NCBI GenBank assembly: GCA_963710625.1
Contig: CAVQBG010000010.1
Coordinates: forward strand, 215,449-279,448
Source: Sva-07 sp963710625
GTDB taxonomy: Bacteria; Actinomycetota; Acidimicrobiia; Acidimicrobiales; Ilumatobacteraceae
Reading direction: 5' to 3'
Length of the DNA stretch: 64,000 nucleotides
Part shown: positions 48,313 through 60,097 of the stretch, piece after piece
How the letters are laid out: each line of letters opens with the position of its first letter
Position numbering within the stretch: the stretch's first letter is position 1
Position numbers and translations under genes: made by a program
Notes under the pieces: generated by a model
The model's input: the letters and a program-made list of their open reading frames with translations, nothing else
Told to the model about the DNA's origin: nothing
Databases searched by the model: none

Positions 48313-48426
48313 ATGCTCGCTGTCAACTTCCGTTCTGGTGCCGGGTTCGTCGTCCGCTCCGCTTCCTCCTCGCGCCGGTTGCGACTCGTCGCTGGCGCTT
48401 CCCTCGTCGCCTGGGTGAACGTCTGA
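48313..48426 (+). repeat. duplicated nuoK start with a 113-bp insertion and 37-codon leader ORF
   Basis: The 20 bases starting GATGCTCGCTGTCAACTTCC occur twice, at 48312 and at 48425 (the nuoK start). The first copy reads as ATG plus 36 more codons, ending in TGA that overlaps the nuoK ATG (TGATG). Between the copies lies a nested hairpin (GCGCC at 48372, inner GCGAC/GTCGC, GGCGC to 48398). Without the insertion nuoK would start four bases after the nuoJ stop. Ribosomes translating the leader could reinitiate at nuoK. Confidence 0.75.
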
Positions 48427-48725
48427 TGCTCGCTGTCAACTTCCTCCTGCTCGCTGCGGCGCTGTTCAGCATCGGCGTGTACGGCGTCATCGCCCGCCGC
48501 AACGCGGTGATGGTGCTGATGTCGATCGAGCTGATCCTCAACGCCGTCAACCTCAACCTGGTCGCGTTCGCAATGATGACCAATGCCGTCGACGGCCAGG
48601 TCTTCGCCCTCTACGTGATCGCCATCGCCGCCGCCGAGGTCGGTGTCGGACTGGCGATGGTGCTCATGATCTATCGCAACCGCAGGTCGATCGCCCTCGA
48701 CGAACTCTCGGAAATGAAGGGCTGA
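48426..48725 (+). CDS. nuoK: NADH-quinone oxidoreductase subunit K
   Basis: 99 residues, three helices, with conserved Glu in LMSIELILNAVNLNLVAF and in AAAEVGVGLAMVLMIYR. ATG at 48426 has a poor ribosome binding site of its own; translation is probably coupled to the leader ORF that ends here (see 48313). Confidence 0.95.
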   Translation: MLAVNFLLLAAALFSIGVYGVIARRNAVMVLMSIELILNAVNLNLVAFAMMTNAVDGQVFALYVIAIAAAEVGVGLAMVLMIYRNRRSIALDELSEMKG

Positions 48726-48726
48726 C

Positions 48727-51237
48727 ATGCTTGCCGCCGAAGCCGTCGAACTCAGCTCGGGATGGTTCCTCGAGAACGCGTGGCTGATCGCGCTGATCCC
48801 CGTCGTCGCGTTCGCCATCATCATCGCCGTCGGCAAGCACCTGCCGATGAAGGGCTCCGAGGTCGGCCTGGCCTCGATGGCCGCCTCACTGGTGTTGGCC
48901 ACCGGCGCGTTGATCCAGTGGGTCCAGCGAACCAACTCGGCTTCCAGCGGCGAGGAGGCGCTCGGGGTGCTCCAGGCGTTCGGCCGATCGCTGCCGCGTG
49001 CCACCGAGGGGGAGGCCGAACCCTTCATCGAACCGGTCGTGCACACCTGGGTCTGGTGGTCGAGCGGGTCGCTCGAGTTCGGCGTCGGTTCGCTCGGCAA
49101 CGGACTGACCGTGCTGCTGCTCTGGCTGGTCGCGTTCATCTCGCTGCTCGTGCAGATCTTCAGCCTCGACTACGTCCGTGGCGACCGCCGCTACACCCAC
49201 TTCTTCGCCGCCATCACGCTGTTCTCCGGCGGGATGCTCGTGATGCTCATGGCACCCAACATGATCCAGCTGATCCTCGGCTGGGAGATCATGGGCCTGA
49301 CGTCGTTCCTGCTGATCGGTCACTGGTGGGAGGAGGAAGCGAACAGCCGAGCGGCTCTCAAGGCGTTCTTCACCGTGCGTGTCGGCGACGTCGGGTTGCT
49401 CGTCGGCACCTCGATCATCTTCTTCGGAGCGAACGCCTGGGCGGTCGACAACCTCGACAGCAATGGCTTCGACATCGCGGCGATCCAGGCCTGGGCCCTG
49501 TCGGGCGAAGCCGGCAGCTCCTTCCTCGTCCCCGGCGCGATCGCCCTGTTCATCGCCTGCATCGGCAAGTCGGGCCAGTTCCCGCTGCACACATGGCTAC
49601 CCGACGCGATGGCGGGCCCCACACCGGTGTCGTCGCTGCTGCACAGCTCGACGATGGTCGTCGCCGGCGTGTTCCTCGTCGCCCAGCTCTACCCGGTGTT
49701 CTGGCAGGCGTTCGACATCGGCCAGGGGTCGCTGACGTTCATCGCCATCATCGGTGCGATCACGATCGTGATCGCCGCCCTCCTCGCGTTCGTGCAGGAC
49801 GACATCAAGAAGGTGCTCGCGTACTCCACGGTGTCGCAGCTCGGCTACATGATGCTCGGCCTCGGCACCGGCGCCTGGCTGCCGGCGGTGTTCCACATCT
49901 TCACCCACGCCTTCTTCAAGTGCTGTCTGTTCCTCTGTGCCGGCTCGATCAGCCACTCGGGCTCCCACCACTCCTTCGACATGAAGAGGGACATGGGCGG
50001 TCTGCGCAAGAAGATGCCGATCACGTTCACCGCGTGGATCATCTCCACGCTCGCCCTCACGGGCATCTTCCCGTTCGCCGGGTTCTGGTCGAAGGACGAG
50101 ATCATCGACAACGTCGGCAACAACGGCTACACCGTGCTGATGTGGGTGGGCCTCGGCGGTGCCGCCCTCACCGCGATGTACATGACCCGAGCCACCTACC
50201 TGGTCTTCTTCGGTGAGCCCCGCGGCGCGGCGGCCGGTGAGCACCACCCCGACGAGGAACACGCCGAAGAGCACGAGATGGAGCACATCTCCGTGGGCGC
50301 TCCCGAGCCCGAGCCGCGCTCGCTCGGTGCCGCCGCCAATGCGCACGTCGACGATCACCACGGCGGCCACGACGGCCACGACGACGACCATCACGCATCC
50401 GACGGTCCGCACGAGTCGGGGCCGCTGCTGCTGATCCCGATCGTGATCCTCGCGTTCTTCGCGCTGTTCGCCGGACTGGTGAACCCGACACCGCTGGCGT
50501 CGCGGTTCGGCGAAGGCGTCGAACTCATGAAGAAGTACGTCGAACCGCGGGCGAGCTCGGTGCCGTTCGAGGAGGTCATCGCGAGCGGGCCCGGGGAGTC
50601 GATCATGATCATCGACGGCCGTCCGAGCGCGAGCCCGGCTGCTGAGGAGGGCGAGGGCGAGGAGGGCGCGAAGAAGTCCGGTTGTGGGTTCGATGCGCCC
50701 GAGCCCGGCACCGCGTGTTTCTTCCCCGCCGTGAGCCATGCCGAGCCGAGCTTCGCCAAGATCCTGTTGTCGCTCGGCGTCGTCGCTGCCGGCTACGCGG
50801 TGGCGATCGCCTTCAACGTGGCGTTCTACGGCCGGAGGAACAAGCATCTGGTCGGGCTGACCGAACGCTCGAAGGTGCTCCGTGGCGGCTTCTTGTTCCT
50901 CAAGAACAAGTACTACCTCGACTGGCTGTACGAGAACGTGATCGTCCGTGCGGTCGCCCACCCGATCGCCAAGGCCACCTACTGGTTCAACCAGCACGTC
51001 ATCGACGCGGCCGTCAACGACGTCGGCATCGGCGCCCGCAAGACCGGCACCTGGGTCTACGACAACATCGACCAGAAGGTCGTCGACGGCGCCGTCGACG
51101 GGTCCGGCTGGATCGCATCCGAGGCCGGTCACGGTCTTCAACCCACCCAATCCGGCAAGGTCAGCCAGTACGGCGCACTCCTCTTCGGAGCTGCTGCCGT
51201 CGGCGCCATCGTCCTCGTCCTCGTCAACGTGAGCTGA
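48727..51237 (+). CDS. nuoL: NADH-quinone oxidoreductase subunit L with His-rich insert
   Basis: 836 residues, much longer than the usual 610-660. The antiporter core is normal (LGWEIMGLTSFLLIGHWWEE, LPDAMAGPTPVSSLLHSSTM, and the KVLAYSTVSQLGYM helix). Around residues 497-560 there is a His/Asp-rich stretch (HHPDEEHAEEHEMEH and DDHHGGHDGHDDDHH), and another insertion of acidic residues around 610-660 (EEGEGEEGAKK). The long amphipathic helix and extra TM segments follow. The inserts could bind metal ions. Confidence 0.95.
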   Translation: MLAAEAVELSSGWFLENAWLIALIPVVAFAIIIAVGKHLPMKGSEVGLASMAASLVLATGALIQWVQRTNSASSGEEALGVLQAFGRSLPRATEGEAEPFIEPVVHTWVWWSSGSLEFGVGSLGNGLTVLLLWLVAFISLLVQIFSLDYVRGDRRYTHFFAAITLFSGGMLVMLMAPNMIQLILGWEIMGLTSFLLIGHWWEEEANSRAALKAFFTVRVGDVGLLVGTSIIFFGANAWAVDNLDSNGFDIAAIQAWALSGEAGSSFLVPGAIALFIACIGKSGQFPLHTWLPDAMAGPTPVSSLLHSSTMVVAGVFLVAQLYPVFWQAFDIGQGSLTFIAIIGAITIVIAALLAFVQDDIKKVLAYSTVSQLGYMMLGLGTGAWLPAVFHIFTHAFFKCCLFLCAGSISHSGSHHSFDMKRDMGGLRKKMPITFTAWIISTLALTGIFPFAGFWSKDEIIDNVGNNGYTVLMWVGLGGAALTAMYMTRATYLVFFGEPRGAAAGEHHPDEEHAEEHEMEHISVGAPEPEPRSLGAAANAHVDDHHGGHDGHDDDHHASDGPHESGPLLLIPIVILAFFALFAGLVNPTPLASRFGEGVELMKKYVEPRASSVPFEEVIASGPGESIMIIDGRPSASPAAEEGEGEEGAKKSGCGFDAPEPGTACFFPAVSHAEPSFAKILLSLGVVAAGYAVAIAFNVAFYGRRNKHLVGLTERSKVLRGGFLFLKNKYYLDWLYENVIVRAVAHPIAKATYWFNQHVIDAAVNDVGIGARKTGTWVYDNIDQKVVDGAVDGSGWIASEAGHGLQPTQSGKVSQYGALLFGAAAVGAIVLVLVNVS

Positions 51238-51253
51238 AAGCACCCTTCGAACC

Positions 51254-52868
51254 ATGGAACCACTCACTGATCAGAACTGGCTGCTGAGCGTCGGTACCTT
51301 CCTGCCGCTCGTCGGCGTGCTGGTGATGATGTTCATCCCCCGCAGCGAAGAGGCCACGCACAAGATCGTCGGCATCGCCACCGCCGGAGCGACGCTGGCG
51401 ATCGGCATCGTCACGCTGTTCGCCTTCGACTACAGCGAGGCCGGACGACTGCAGTTCTTCGTCGACGCCGAATGGATCCCGGTGATCGACGCCAACTACA
51501 CGGTCGGCATGGACGGCATCAGCCTGCCGCTGTACATCCTGTCGATGGCGGTCACGTTCCTGGTGATGATCTACTCCTGGGACAACATGCCCGACGCCGG
51601 CAACCCGAAGGCGTTCTACATCCTGATGCTGGTGCTGCAGGTCGGCATGGCGGGCACCTTCATGGCCCAGGACCTGATCCTGTTCTTCGTGTTCTTCGAG
51701 CTGGTGCTGCTGCCGATGTACTTCATGATCGGCGTGTGGGGCGGCGAGCAACGCAAGTACGCCTCGCTCAAGTTCTTCCTCTACACGATGTTCGGGTCGG
51801 CGTTCATGCTGGTCGCCTTCATCGCGCTGTACTTCCAGACCGGCGCCGAGAGCTTCGGGTTCCAGCACCTGATCGAGGCGGGAGCCGGCATCGACAAGAA
51901 CGTCCAGATCTGGATCTTCGCCGGCATGTTCCTCGGCTTCGCCGTCAAGGTGCCGATGTTCCCGTTCCACACCTGGCTCCCCGACGCCCACACCCAGGCG
52001 CCCACGCAGGGCTCGGTGATCCTGGCCGCGATCCTGCTGAAGCTCGGTACCTACGGCTTCGTCCGCATCGCCATCCCGATGCTGCCCGAGGGCGCCGTCG
52101 AGTGGGCCCCGGTGATCGGCATCCTGGCCGTGATCGGCATCATCTACGGTGCCCTTGGCTGTCTCGCGCAGACCGACATGAAGCGATTGATCGCCTTCTC
52201 CTCGGTGGCCCACATGGGTTTCGTGATGCTCGGCATCGCCACGTTGACCGAGTTCGGCATCAACGCTGCGATCTTCGGCATGGTCGCCCACGGCCTGATC
52301 ACCGGCATGCTCTTCTTCGTCGCCGGATCGGTCAAGCACCGCTACCACACCCTCGAGATCAAGCGGCTCTCGGGCATGCTCATCCAGGCGCCGCGACTCG
52401 GCTGGATCCTCGGCTTCGCCGCAATGGCCTCGCTCGGTCTGCCCGGCCTCGCGGGCTTCTGGGGCGAGTTCCCGGCGATCCTGTCGGCGTACAACCCCGG
52501 CTTCGGTCTCAGCACCGGCCTCTTCCGCACGCTGATGGTGATCGCCGCCGTCGGCACGGTGCTCGCGGCCGGCTACCTGCTCTGGCTCTACCAGCGCACG
52601 GCGTTCGGTGAGCCGAGCGACGAGTTCACCTCACACGGGTCAGGGCACGGCTCGGGCCATGGCGGCGTCGCCCACTCGCTGAGCTCGGCGGCCAACAGCC
52701 GACGAACACCACGACGAGATCTACGACGTCACCCCGATCGAGTGGATCGCCTGGACGCCGTTCCTGCTCGGCATCGTCGTGTTCGGCGTCTACCCGCAGC
52801 TGCTCTTCAAGGTGATCAACCCCGCGGTCACCGAACTGGTCGCAAACCTCGGACGGTCACTGGGCTGA
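51254..52868 (+). CDS. nuoM: NADH-quinone oxidoreductase subunit M (copy 2), apparent frameshift near its 3' end
   Basis: Antiporter-like subunit with the normal segments DLILFFVFFELVLLPMYFMIG, FHTWLPDAHTQAPTQGSV and MKRLIAFSSVAHMGF. After about residue 480 the frame turns into Arg-rich nonsense. The expected C-terminus, DEHHDEIYDVTPIEWIAWTP through LVANLGRSLG and a TGA at 52866-52868, lies one frame over. The shift is near 52697 and one extra base explains it. Read straight through, the frame runs on into nuoN to give a spurious 1080-codon fusion. His-rich SHGSGHGSGHGG precedes the shift. Confidence 0.9.
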
Positions 52869-54386
52869 TGCTCGCCACGTTCCTCGCCCAAGCCGGCGAC
52901 TGGGTGTCGCCCTCGATCGACTGGGCCGCGCTCGCGCCCGAGATCGTCCTGGCGGTCGGCATCAACATCATCCTCCTGCTCGACCTGCAGCTGTCGGAGA
53001 CCAAGAAGTGGGCGATCGCCACGATCACCGGCTTCGTGCTGCTCGGCAGCTTCGTGGCCATCGCCGTGCTCGCCGCGACCAACGACGGTCCGACCTCGTT
53101 GTTCGACGGCCGCTACGTCGTCGACGACTATGCGCTGCTGTTGAAGGCGCTGTTCGTGCTCGCCGCCTACGTGGTCGTGCTGATGAGTCAGACCGAACTC
53201 GAAGAGGGCGGCTACTACCAGGGCGAGTTCTACGTCCTGATGCTGTGCAGCGTGCTCGGCATGGTGATGATGGCGTCGGCGCGCGACCTCGTCAGCATCT
53301 TCGTGGCGCTCGAACTGCTGTCGATCCCCGCCTACATGATGGCGGCCTGGAACAAGCGCAACGAGAAGTCGAACGAGGCGGGCGTCAAGTACTACCTCCT
53401 CGGTGTGTTCGCCTCCGCGATCCTGCTGTACGGCATGAGCCTGCTGTTCGGCGTGACCGGCTCGACGCTGCTCACCGACATCGGCGCCTCGCTCCTCGAC
53501 GGTGATCTGATCGGCCTCGAGGTCGTTGCCGTGGTGTTCGTCGTCTGCGGCTTCGCGTTCAAGATCTCGGCGGTGCCGTTCCACCAGTGGGCACCCGACA
53601 CCTACGAAGGTGCGCCGACGCCGGTGACCGCGTTCTTCTCGGTCGCCACCAAGGCCGCCGGTTTCGTAGCGCTGATGTCGGTCGTGTTCATCGCCTTCCC
53701 CGGCGCCGACGCGGTGTACGAGCCGCTGATCTGGGTGATGGCCGTGCTGACGATGACGATCGGCAACGTGCTCGCACTTCGCCAGACCAACATCGTGCGC
53801 ATGTTGGCCTACTCGTCGGTCAGCCAGGGCGGGTTCATCCTGATGCCGCTGGCCTTCGCCGGGCAGCCCGGCGTCGGTGCCTCGGCGCTCAACGCGGTGG
53901 TCGTCTACCTCGTGGTGTACGCCTTCATGAACCTCGGGGCCTTCGCCGTGGTGATCGCCGTCACCCGCAAGACCCGCAGCGGCGAGATCTCGTCGTTCGG
54001 TGGGCTGTTCTCGTATGCGCCCGGCCTGACCGTGGCGATGACGATCTTCTTCGCCTCGCTCGCCGGCATCCCGCCGCTCGCCGGCTGGTTCGCCAAGTTC
54101 AACGCCTTCAAGGCGGTGCTCGACGCCGGCACGACATCGGCCTACGTGATGGCCGGCATCGCCGCGGTCAACACCGTCATCTGCGGCGGCGTACTACATG
54201 CGTGTGCTGCGCGTCGCGTGGATGGACGAGGCGCCCGACGGCGACACCAGCCCGGTCAACGCTCCGGCCCCGGTGCTGGCCGCGGTGGCGATCACCGTGA
54301 TCGGCACGATCGTGCTCGGCGTCCTGCCGAACATCGTCGCCCGCGTCGGCGCCGTCGATGCTCTCACCGGCGCCTTCTCCGGCTAG
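52868..54386 (+). CDS. nuoN: NADH-quinone oxidoreductase subunit N (copy 2), apparent frameshift near its 3' end
   Basis: About 505 residues when the frameshift is repaired. ATG 52868 overlaps the nuoM stop (TGATG). Core motifs such as FKISAVPFHQWAPDTYEGAP and IVRMLAYSSVSQGGF match NuoN. Near 54186 the frame changes: AAVNTVICGG is followed in the neighbouring frame by AAYYMRVLRVAWM and a normal hydrophobic C-terminus ending at TAG 54384-54386. One extra base would explain it. Compare the copy at 725. Confidence 0.9.
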
Positions 54387-54407
54387 CCGGGTCGGAAGCG
54401 GCGATGA

Positions 54408-54443
54408 CTGCGTTCCGCAGGCTCGTCGCTGCCCTGAGGCAGC
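54408..54443. terminator. two small hairpins after nuoN
   Basis: CTGCG-TTC-CGCAG (54408-54420) and GCTGCC-CTGA-GGCAGC (54428-54443), in the 110-base gap between nuoN and midA. No T-run follows, so attenuation or partial termination is more likely than full termination. Confidence 0.4.
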
Positions 54444-54496
54444 TCCCTCGCTGCGCGCCTTGTCCTCCCCACTTCCGATCCCGGCTGGTTCCTTGA

Positions 54497-55515
54497 ATGA
54501 GTGACGAGATTCGCGGGGAGATCGAGGGGAGCGGTCCGATCCCCTTCGAGCGGTTCATGGAACTGGCGCTGTACGGCGCCGACGGGTTCTACACGCGGGC
54601 CGACGGGGGATCGGCGGGACGGCGCGGCGACTTCATCACCTCGCCCGAGGTCGGCCCGCTGTTCGGCGCGGTCATCGCCCGGTACCTCGACGCCGAGTGG
54701 GAGCGCATCGGTCGGCCCGATCCCTTCACCGTCGTCGATCTCGGAGCCGGGCCCGGCACGCTCGCCCGCTCGGTGCTCGCCGCCGCTCCTGCGTGCCGTG
54801 ATGCACTGCGCTACGTCGCCGTCGAGGTGTCGGGCCCGCAACGCGAGCGCCACCCCGAGGGCGTCGAGTCGCGTGCGGAACTCCCCGAAGCGCCGATCCA
54901 CGGTGTGGTGATCGCGAACGAACTGCTCGACAATCTGCCGTTCCGGCTGGTGGTGTTCGACAACGGCTGGCGCGAGGCGTTCGTCGACGTCGAGAGCGAC
55001 GGCCGCTTCGTCGAGCGGTTGTCCGCGCCGTTCGATCCGGTGCCGCCGTGCCTGCCCGCGTCTGGCGCCTTCGGGCGCGAGCGCCCCTCGTCGATCGAGC
55101 CGCTGCAGTGATCGAACAGGCCCGTGGGCTCGTGCGGTCCGGGTCGGTGGTGATGGTCGACTACGGCACGCCACTCACCGCGATGCTCGCCGGGCGACCG
55201 TGGCGTGACTGGCTGCGCACCTACCGGGGCAACGAGCGCGGCGACCACTACCTGGCGTCGCCCGGGACGCAGGACATCACGATCGACGTGCCGATCGACC
55301 AACTGCCCGAGCCCGACAACGTGCGGGTGCAGGCCCAGTTCCTCCAGTTGTGGGGGATCGACGAGCTGGTCGCCGAGGGCAAGCGGGTGTGGGAGACCGA
55401 GGCGGCCCGCCCCGGCCTCGTGGCGATGAAGATGCGCAGCCGGATCAGCGAAGCCGAAGCGCTGCTCGACCCCGCCGGCCTCGGCAACTTCCTCGTTGCG
55501 CAGTGGCGCGCCTGA
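54497..55515 (+). pseudogene. midA: MidA/NDUFAF7-type SAM-dependent methyltransferase, frameshifted
   Basis: The family methylates an Arg on the NuoD-equivalent subunit and is needed for complex I assembly. The N-terminal frame reads through the SAM-binding loop VVDLGAGPGTLARSVLAA, the NDUFAF7 hallmark GVVIANELLDNLPFRL and FDPVPPCLPASG to about residue 190, then goes out of frame. The rest (ARAPLVDRAAAVIEQARGL, VVMVDYG, WLRTYRGNERGDHYL, VQAQFLQLWGID) continues in the neighbouring frame to TGA at 55513-55515. One missing base near 55080 would restore a 339-residue protein. Position right after nuoN strongly supports the role. Confidence 0.85.
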
Positions 55516-55625
55516 CCCGGCAACGCTCACGCCACAGCCAGTCGCCCGCGGCACCCGCACGGACCGCATACGGGCCGACACGACGGTGCACGTCGCTGCG
55601 CAGCAGCGCCCTCGCTCGGTGGGCG

Positions 55626-55898
55626 TCAATCGTCGTCGGGGCCTCGGCGCGGCGGCCCGAATGGGTCGTCGGGAGGCTGCGCGAACGGATCACGGCGCCG
55701 CCGCGAGAACAGCCCGGCGCCGGTGTTCTCGTTCGACCCGGGCAGCTTGCCGATCACCCAGGTCAGCACGAGGGCGCTCGCAACGGTGAGCACGACGACG
55801 ATCACCACCGGACCGAGGCCCGAGTCGCCGCGACTCGAGCCGGCCTCCAGGGTTCCGACGACGAGATCGAGCACGTCGGTCACGCTACCCCGAGCCAC
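55626..55898 (-). CDS. small single-pass membrane protein of unknown function
   Basis: 90 residues. One hydrophobic segment (VVIVVVLTVASALVLTWVIG, about residues 30-49) followed by a Pro/Arg/Asp-rich cytosolic tail (RRRRDPFAQPPDDPFGPP). Starts at GTG 55898 or, five codons later, GTG 55883. Divergent from acs and convergent with midA. No family recognised. Confidence 0.5.
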   Translation of the reverse strand: MARGSVTDVLDLVVGTLEAGSSRGDSGLGPVVIVVVLTVASALVLTWVIGKLPGSNENTGAGLFSRRRRDPFAQPPDDPFGPPRRGPDDD

Positions 55899-55969
55899 CT
55901 GACGAGGGCCCCGGGCGTGGACCGCCTCGCCGCCGGGTCGGCCGACACCGGTGATCTACCATCGGCGAC

Positions 55970-57928
<1,959 letters not shown>

Positions 57929-58014
57929 GCCCTGACTCCCTGCTGCGCGGAGCCGACGTCCCGACCGTCGGGAATCGTTCAAGCTCGGCCCGAGCGGTGC
58001 CGATAGAGCACACG

Positions 58015-60068
58015 ATGGTTCCGCCCGATGGAGATCGATCCCGACGCCTTCCCACCATGTCGTGGGAATCCGTCGTCGACGGGGCCACCTCCACGCCGTC
58101 CGATCTCGACGGCGACTCGACCGGCGAGCAGGTGGCGCCCACGCCGGCCGCTGCTTCGCCGTTGACCGGACCCGCACCGATCGACGCGCCGATCGGGGCG
58201 TCGCCGGCTGCCCCGCAGGCCCCGACAGACCCGCTCCCCACCGTCGATGTCACCCCGCCGGGTGCCGACCCGTACGGCGACATCGCGTTCGCGCCGATCT
58301 CGTTCGCCCCGCTCACCCTCGATCCGCTCCCGCCGGCGGCCGCGGCGCCCGATGTCAGCCCGACCGCATCGCCGCCGGCTCCTCCGTTCAGCCCGCAGCC
58401 GCCATGGGTCCGGGCTGCTCCGCCCAGCCCGATCGTGCCGGCGCTCGACGACGAGGTCGTGTCCGAAGCTCTGCAGGACAGCGCCCAGGTGGCGTTCGTC
58501 GCTGCATCGAGCAGTCCCTCGATCGAGAGCCCTGCGCCGCCGTCGTCCGAGCTGCCGGTCATCGTCGAGGCGACGCCGGTCGACATCGATCCATCGTTCG
58601 GAGGTGGTGGGCCTCGCCTCCGGTCAGATCGTCGCCGATCCGGTCAGTGCCGTGCCGCAACTCCCGCAGGTGCAGCAGCAGCCCGTCCGTCCCCAGGCGG
58701 CCGCCGTCCCCGAGGAGTTCAGCAGTCCGACCGTGACGACGGTGTCGACGCCGAAGCGTCGCTCGTCCCGACGCGGGCTGAAGCTCGTGCTCACCCTCGT
58801 CGTCCTCGGCGGGCTGGTCACCGCCGGCGTGGTGTTCGGGCGCCCGTATCTCGTTCCCGAGCGACTGGGACGCAACGACCGAACCGTACGCCGATGCCAT
58901 CGAGACCGCCACAGGCGTCGACTTCGCCGAGTCGATCACCGTGTCGGCCGAACCGACACCCGACTACACACGTCGTCTGGTCGGTGAACTCGCTCCCGAG
59001 TGGAACGGTGACGAGGCGATGTGGCGGTCGCTCGGGTTGCTCAACGGAGCCGCCGACCAGACCAATGTCGCCGAGCTGCTCGTCGGTTGGCAGGACGCCC
59101 GGTACTCGACGACCGACGGGCAGGTCCACCACGATGCTGCCGCGACGGGGCCGCAGGCCGAGGCCGCGATCGCTGCATCGATGACCGCCGCCTCGCTCGA
59201 CCAGCAGTACCGCTGGTCACCCGGACAGCTGAACCGGACGACCGATGATCAGCTGCTGACGCTCGCGGAGGTCGAACGCCAGGCCCGGGCGGCCGTTGCG
59301 ACGTCACCGTTCGCCGTTGCCTTCGATCCCGTCGACCCTTCGGTGTTGGCGTTCGTACCGCCGTTGGTGGGGTATCGGGCGCTCGCCCCGACGTCGTTCG
59401 CAGAATTCGGTGCGGCCTCCGCCGACCCTCCGAACGCACTGTCGTCGCTCGGGACGGCAGGTCCAGGTCCGTTGCCGTCCGACGCGCTCGTGGCTGCGCC
59501 CGATCCGACGATGGTCGGCACCGACGCCCAGGTGTCGTCGCCGCGGCCGTTCGATCGCGCGTTCTGGTATCTCGTGTTCGCCGGGTATCTCGACAGCCGG
59601 ACCGCCTACCAGGCCAGCGAGGCCGTCGTGGAGACTGCGATCTCGATGGCCGACCGTGCGGGAACGGCCTGCGTGTACGCGACCTTCGCCGGCGGCGACG
59701 TCGAGGGCACCGCCACCCTGCGTTCTGCCCTGGAGGCCTGGTCGGCTGCTGCGCCCGTCGAGTTCGGAGCGAACGTGACCGTTCTCGCTGATGGAACACT
59801 GCAACTGGTGAGCTGCGACCCGGGCGCCGGGTTCGAGAACGCCAGTCGACTCGGCGTGGCACGCGAGCTCGTGGCGTGGCGCTCGGCCGAACTGGCCACG
59901 ATCGATGCGATCGGTGGCACCGAACTCGATCCGGCGACCACGTGGGCGTTCGTCGAGGCCTCGAACGTGGCGCTCGACCTGATGGCGTTGCCCGCGAACA
60001 CGTCGCCGGCAGACATGGCAGCGGCGGCTCGCGCCGGCGTTGCCGCCGTGCTCACACCGGCGGGCTGA
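58015..60068 (+). pseudogene. broken membrane-anchored protein: Pro/Ala-rich N-terminus, one TM helix, extracytoplasmic domain
   Basis: Three consecutive frames together make one plausible protein of about 685 residues. Frame 1 (from about 58015 or ATG 58057) is Pro/Ala/Thr-rich. At about 58603, after VDIDPSFG, the next frame continues with VVGLASGQIVADPVSAVPQL and a membrane helix LKLVLTLVVLGGLVTAGVVFG. At about 58866, after YLVPE, the third frame continues with WDATTEPYADAIETATGVDF and runs to TGA 60066-60068. Each change needs one extra base. No conserved domain recognised in the extracytoplasmic part. Start codon uncertain. Confidence 0.6.
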
Positions 60069-60097
60069 CACCGCCCACGACGACGAACGAGGTCGCG

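Noticed and set aside
51254..54496. A single 1080-codon frame spanning nuoM and nuoN
   Set aside because: The stretch between about 52700 and 52868 and after 54186 is Arg-rich shadow translation; the proper C-termini are in the neighbouring frame. It is two genes with frameshifts, not a natural fusion.
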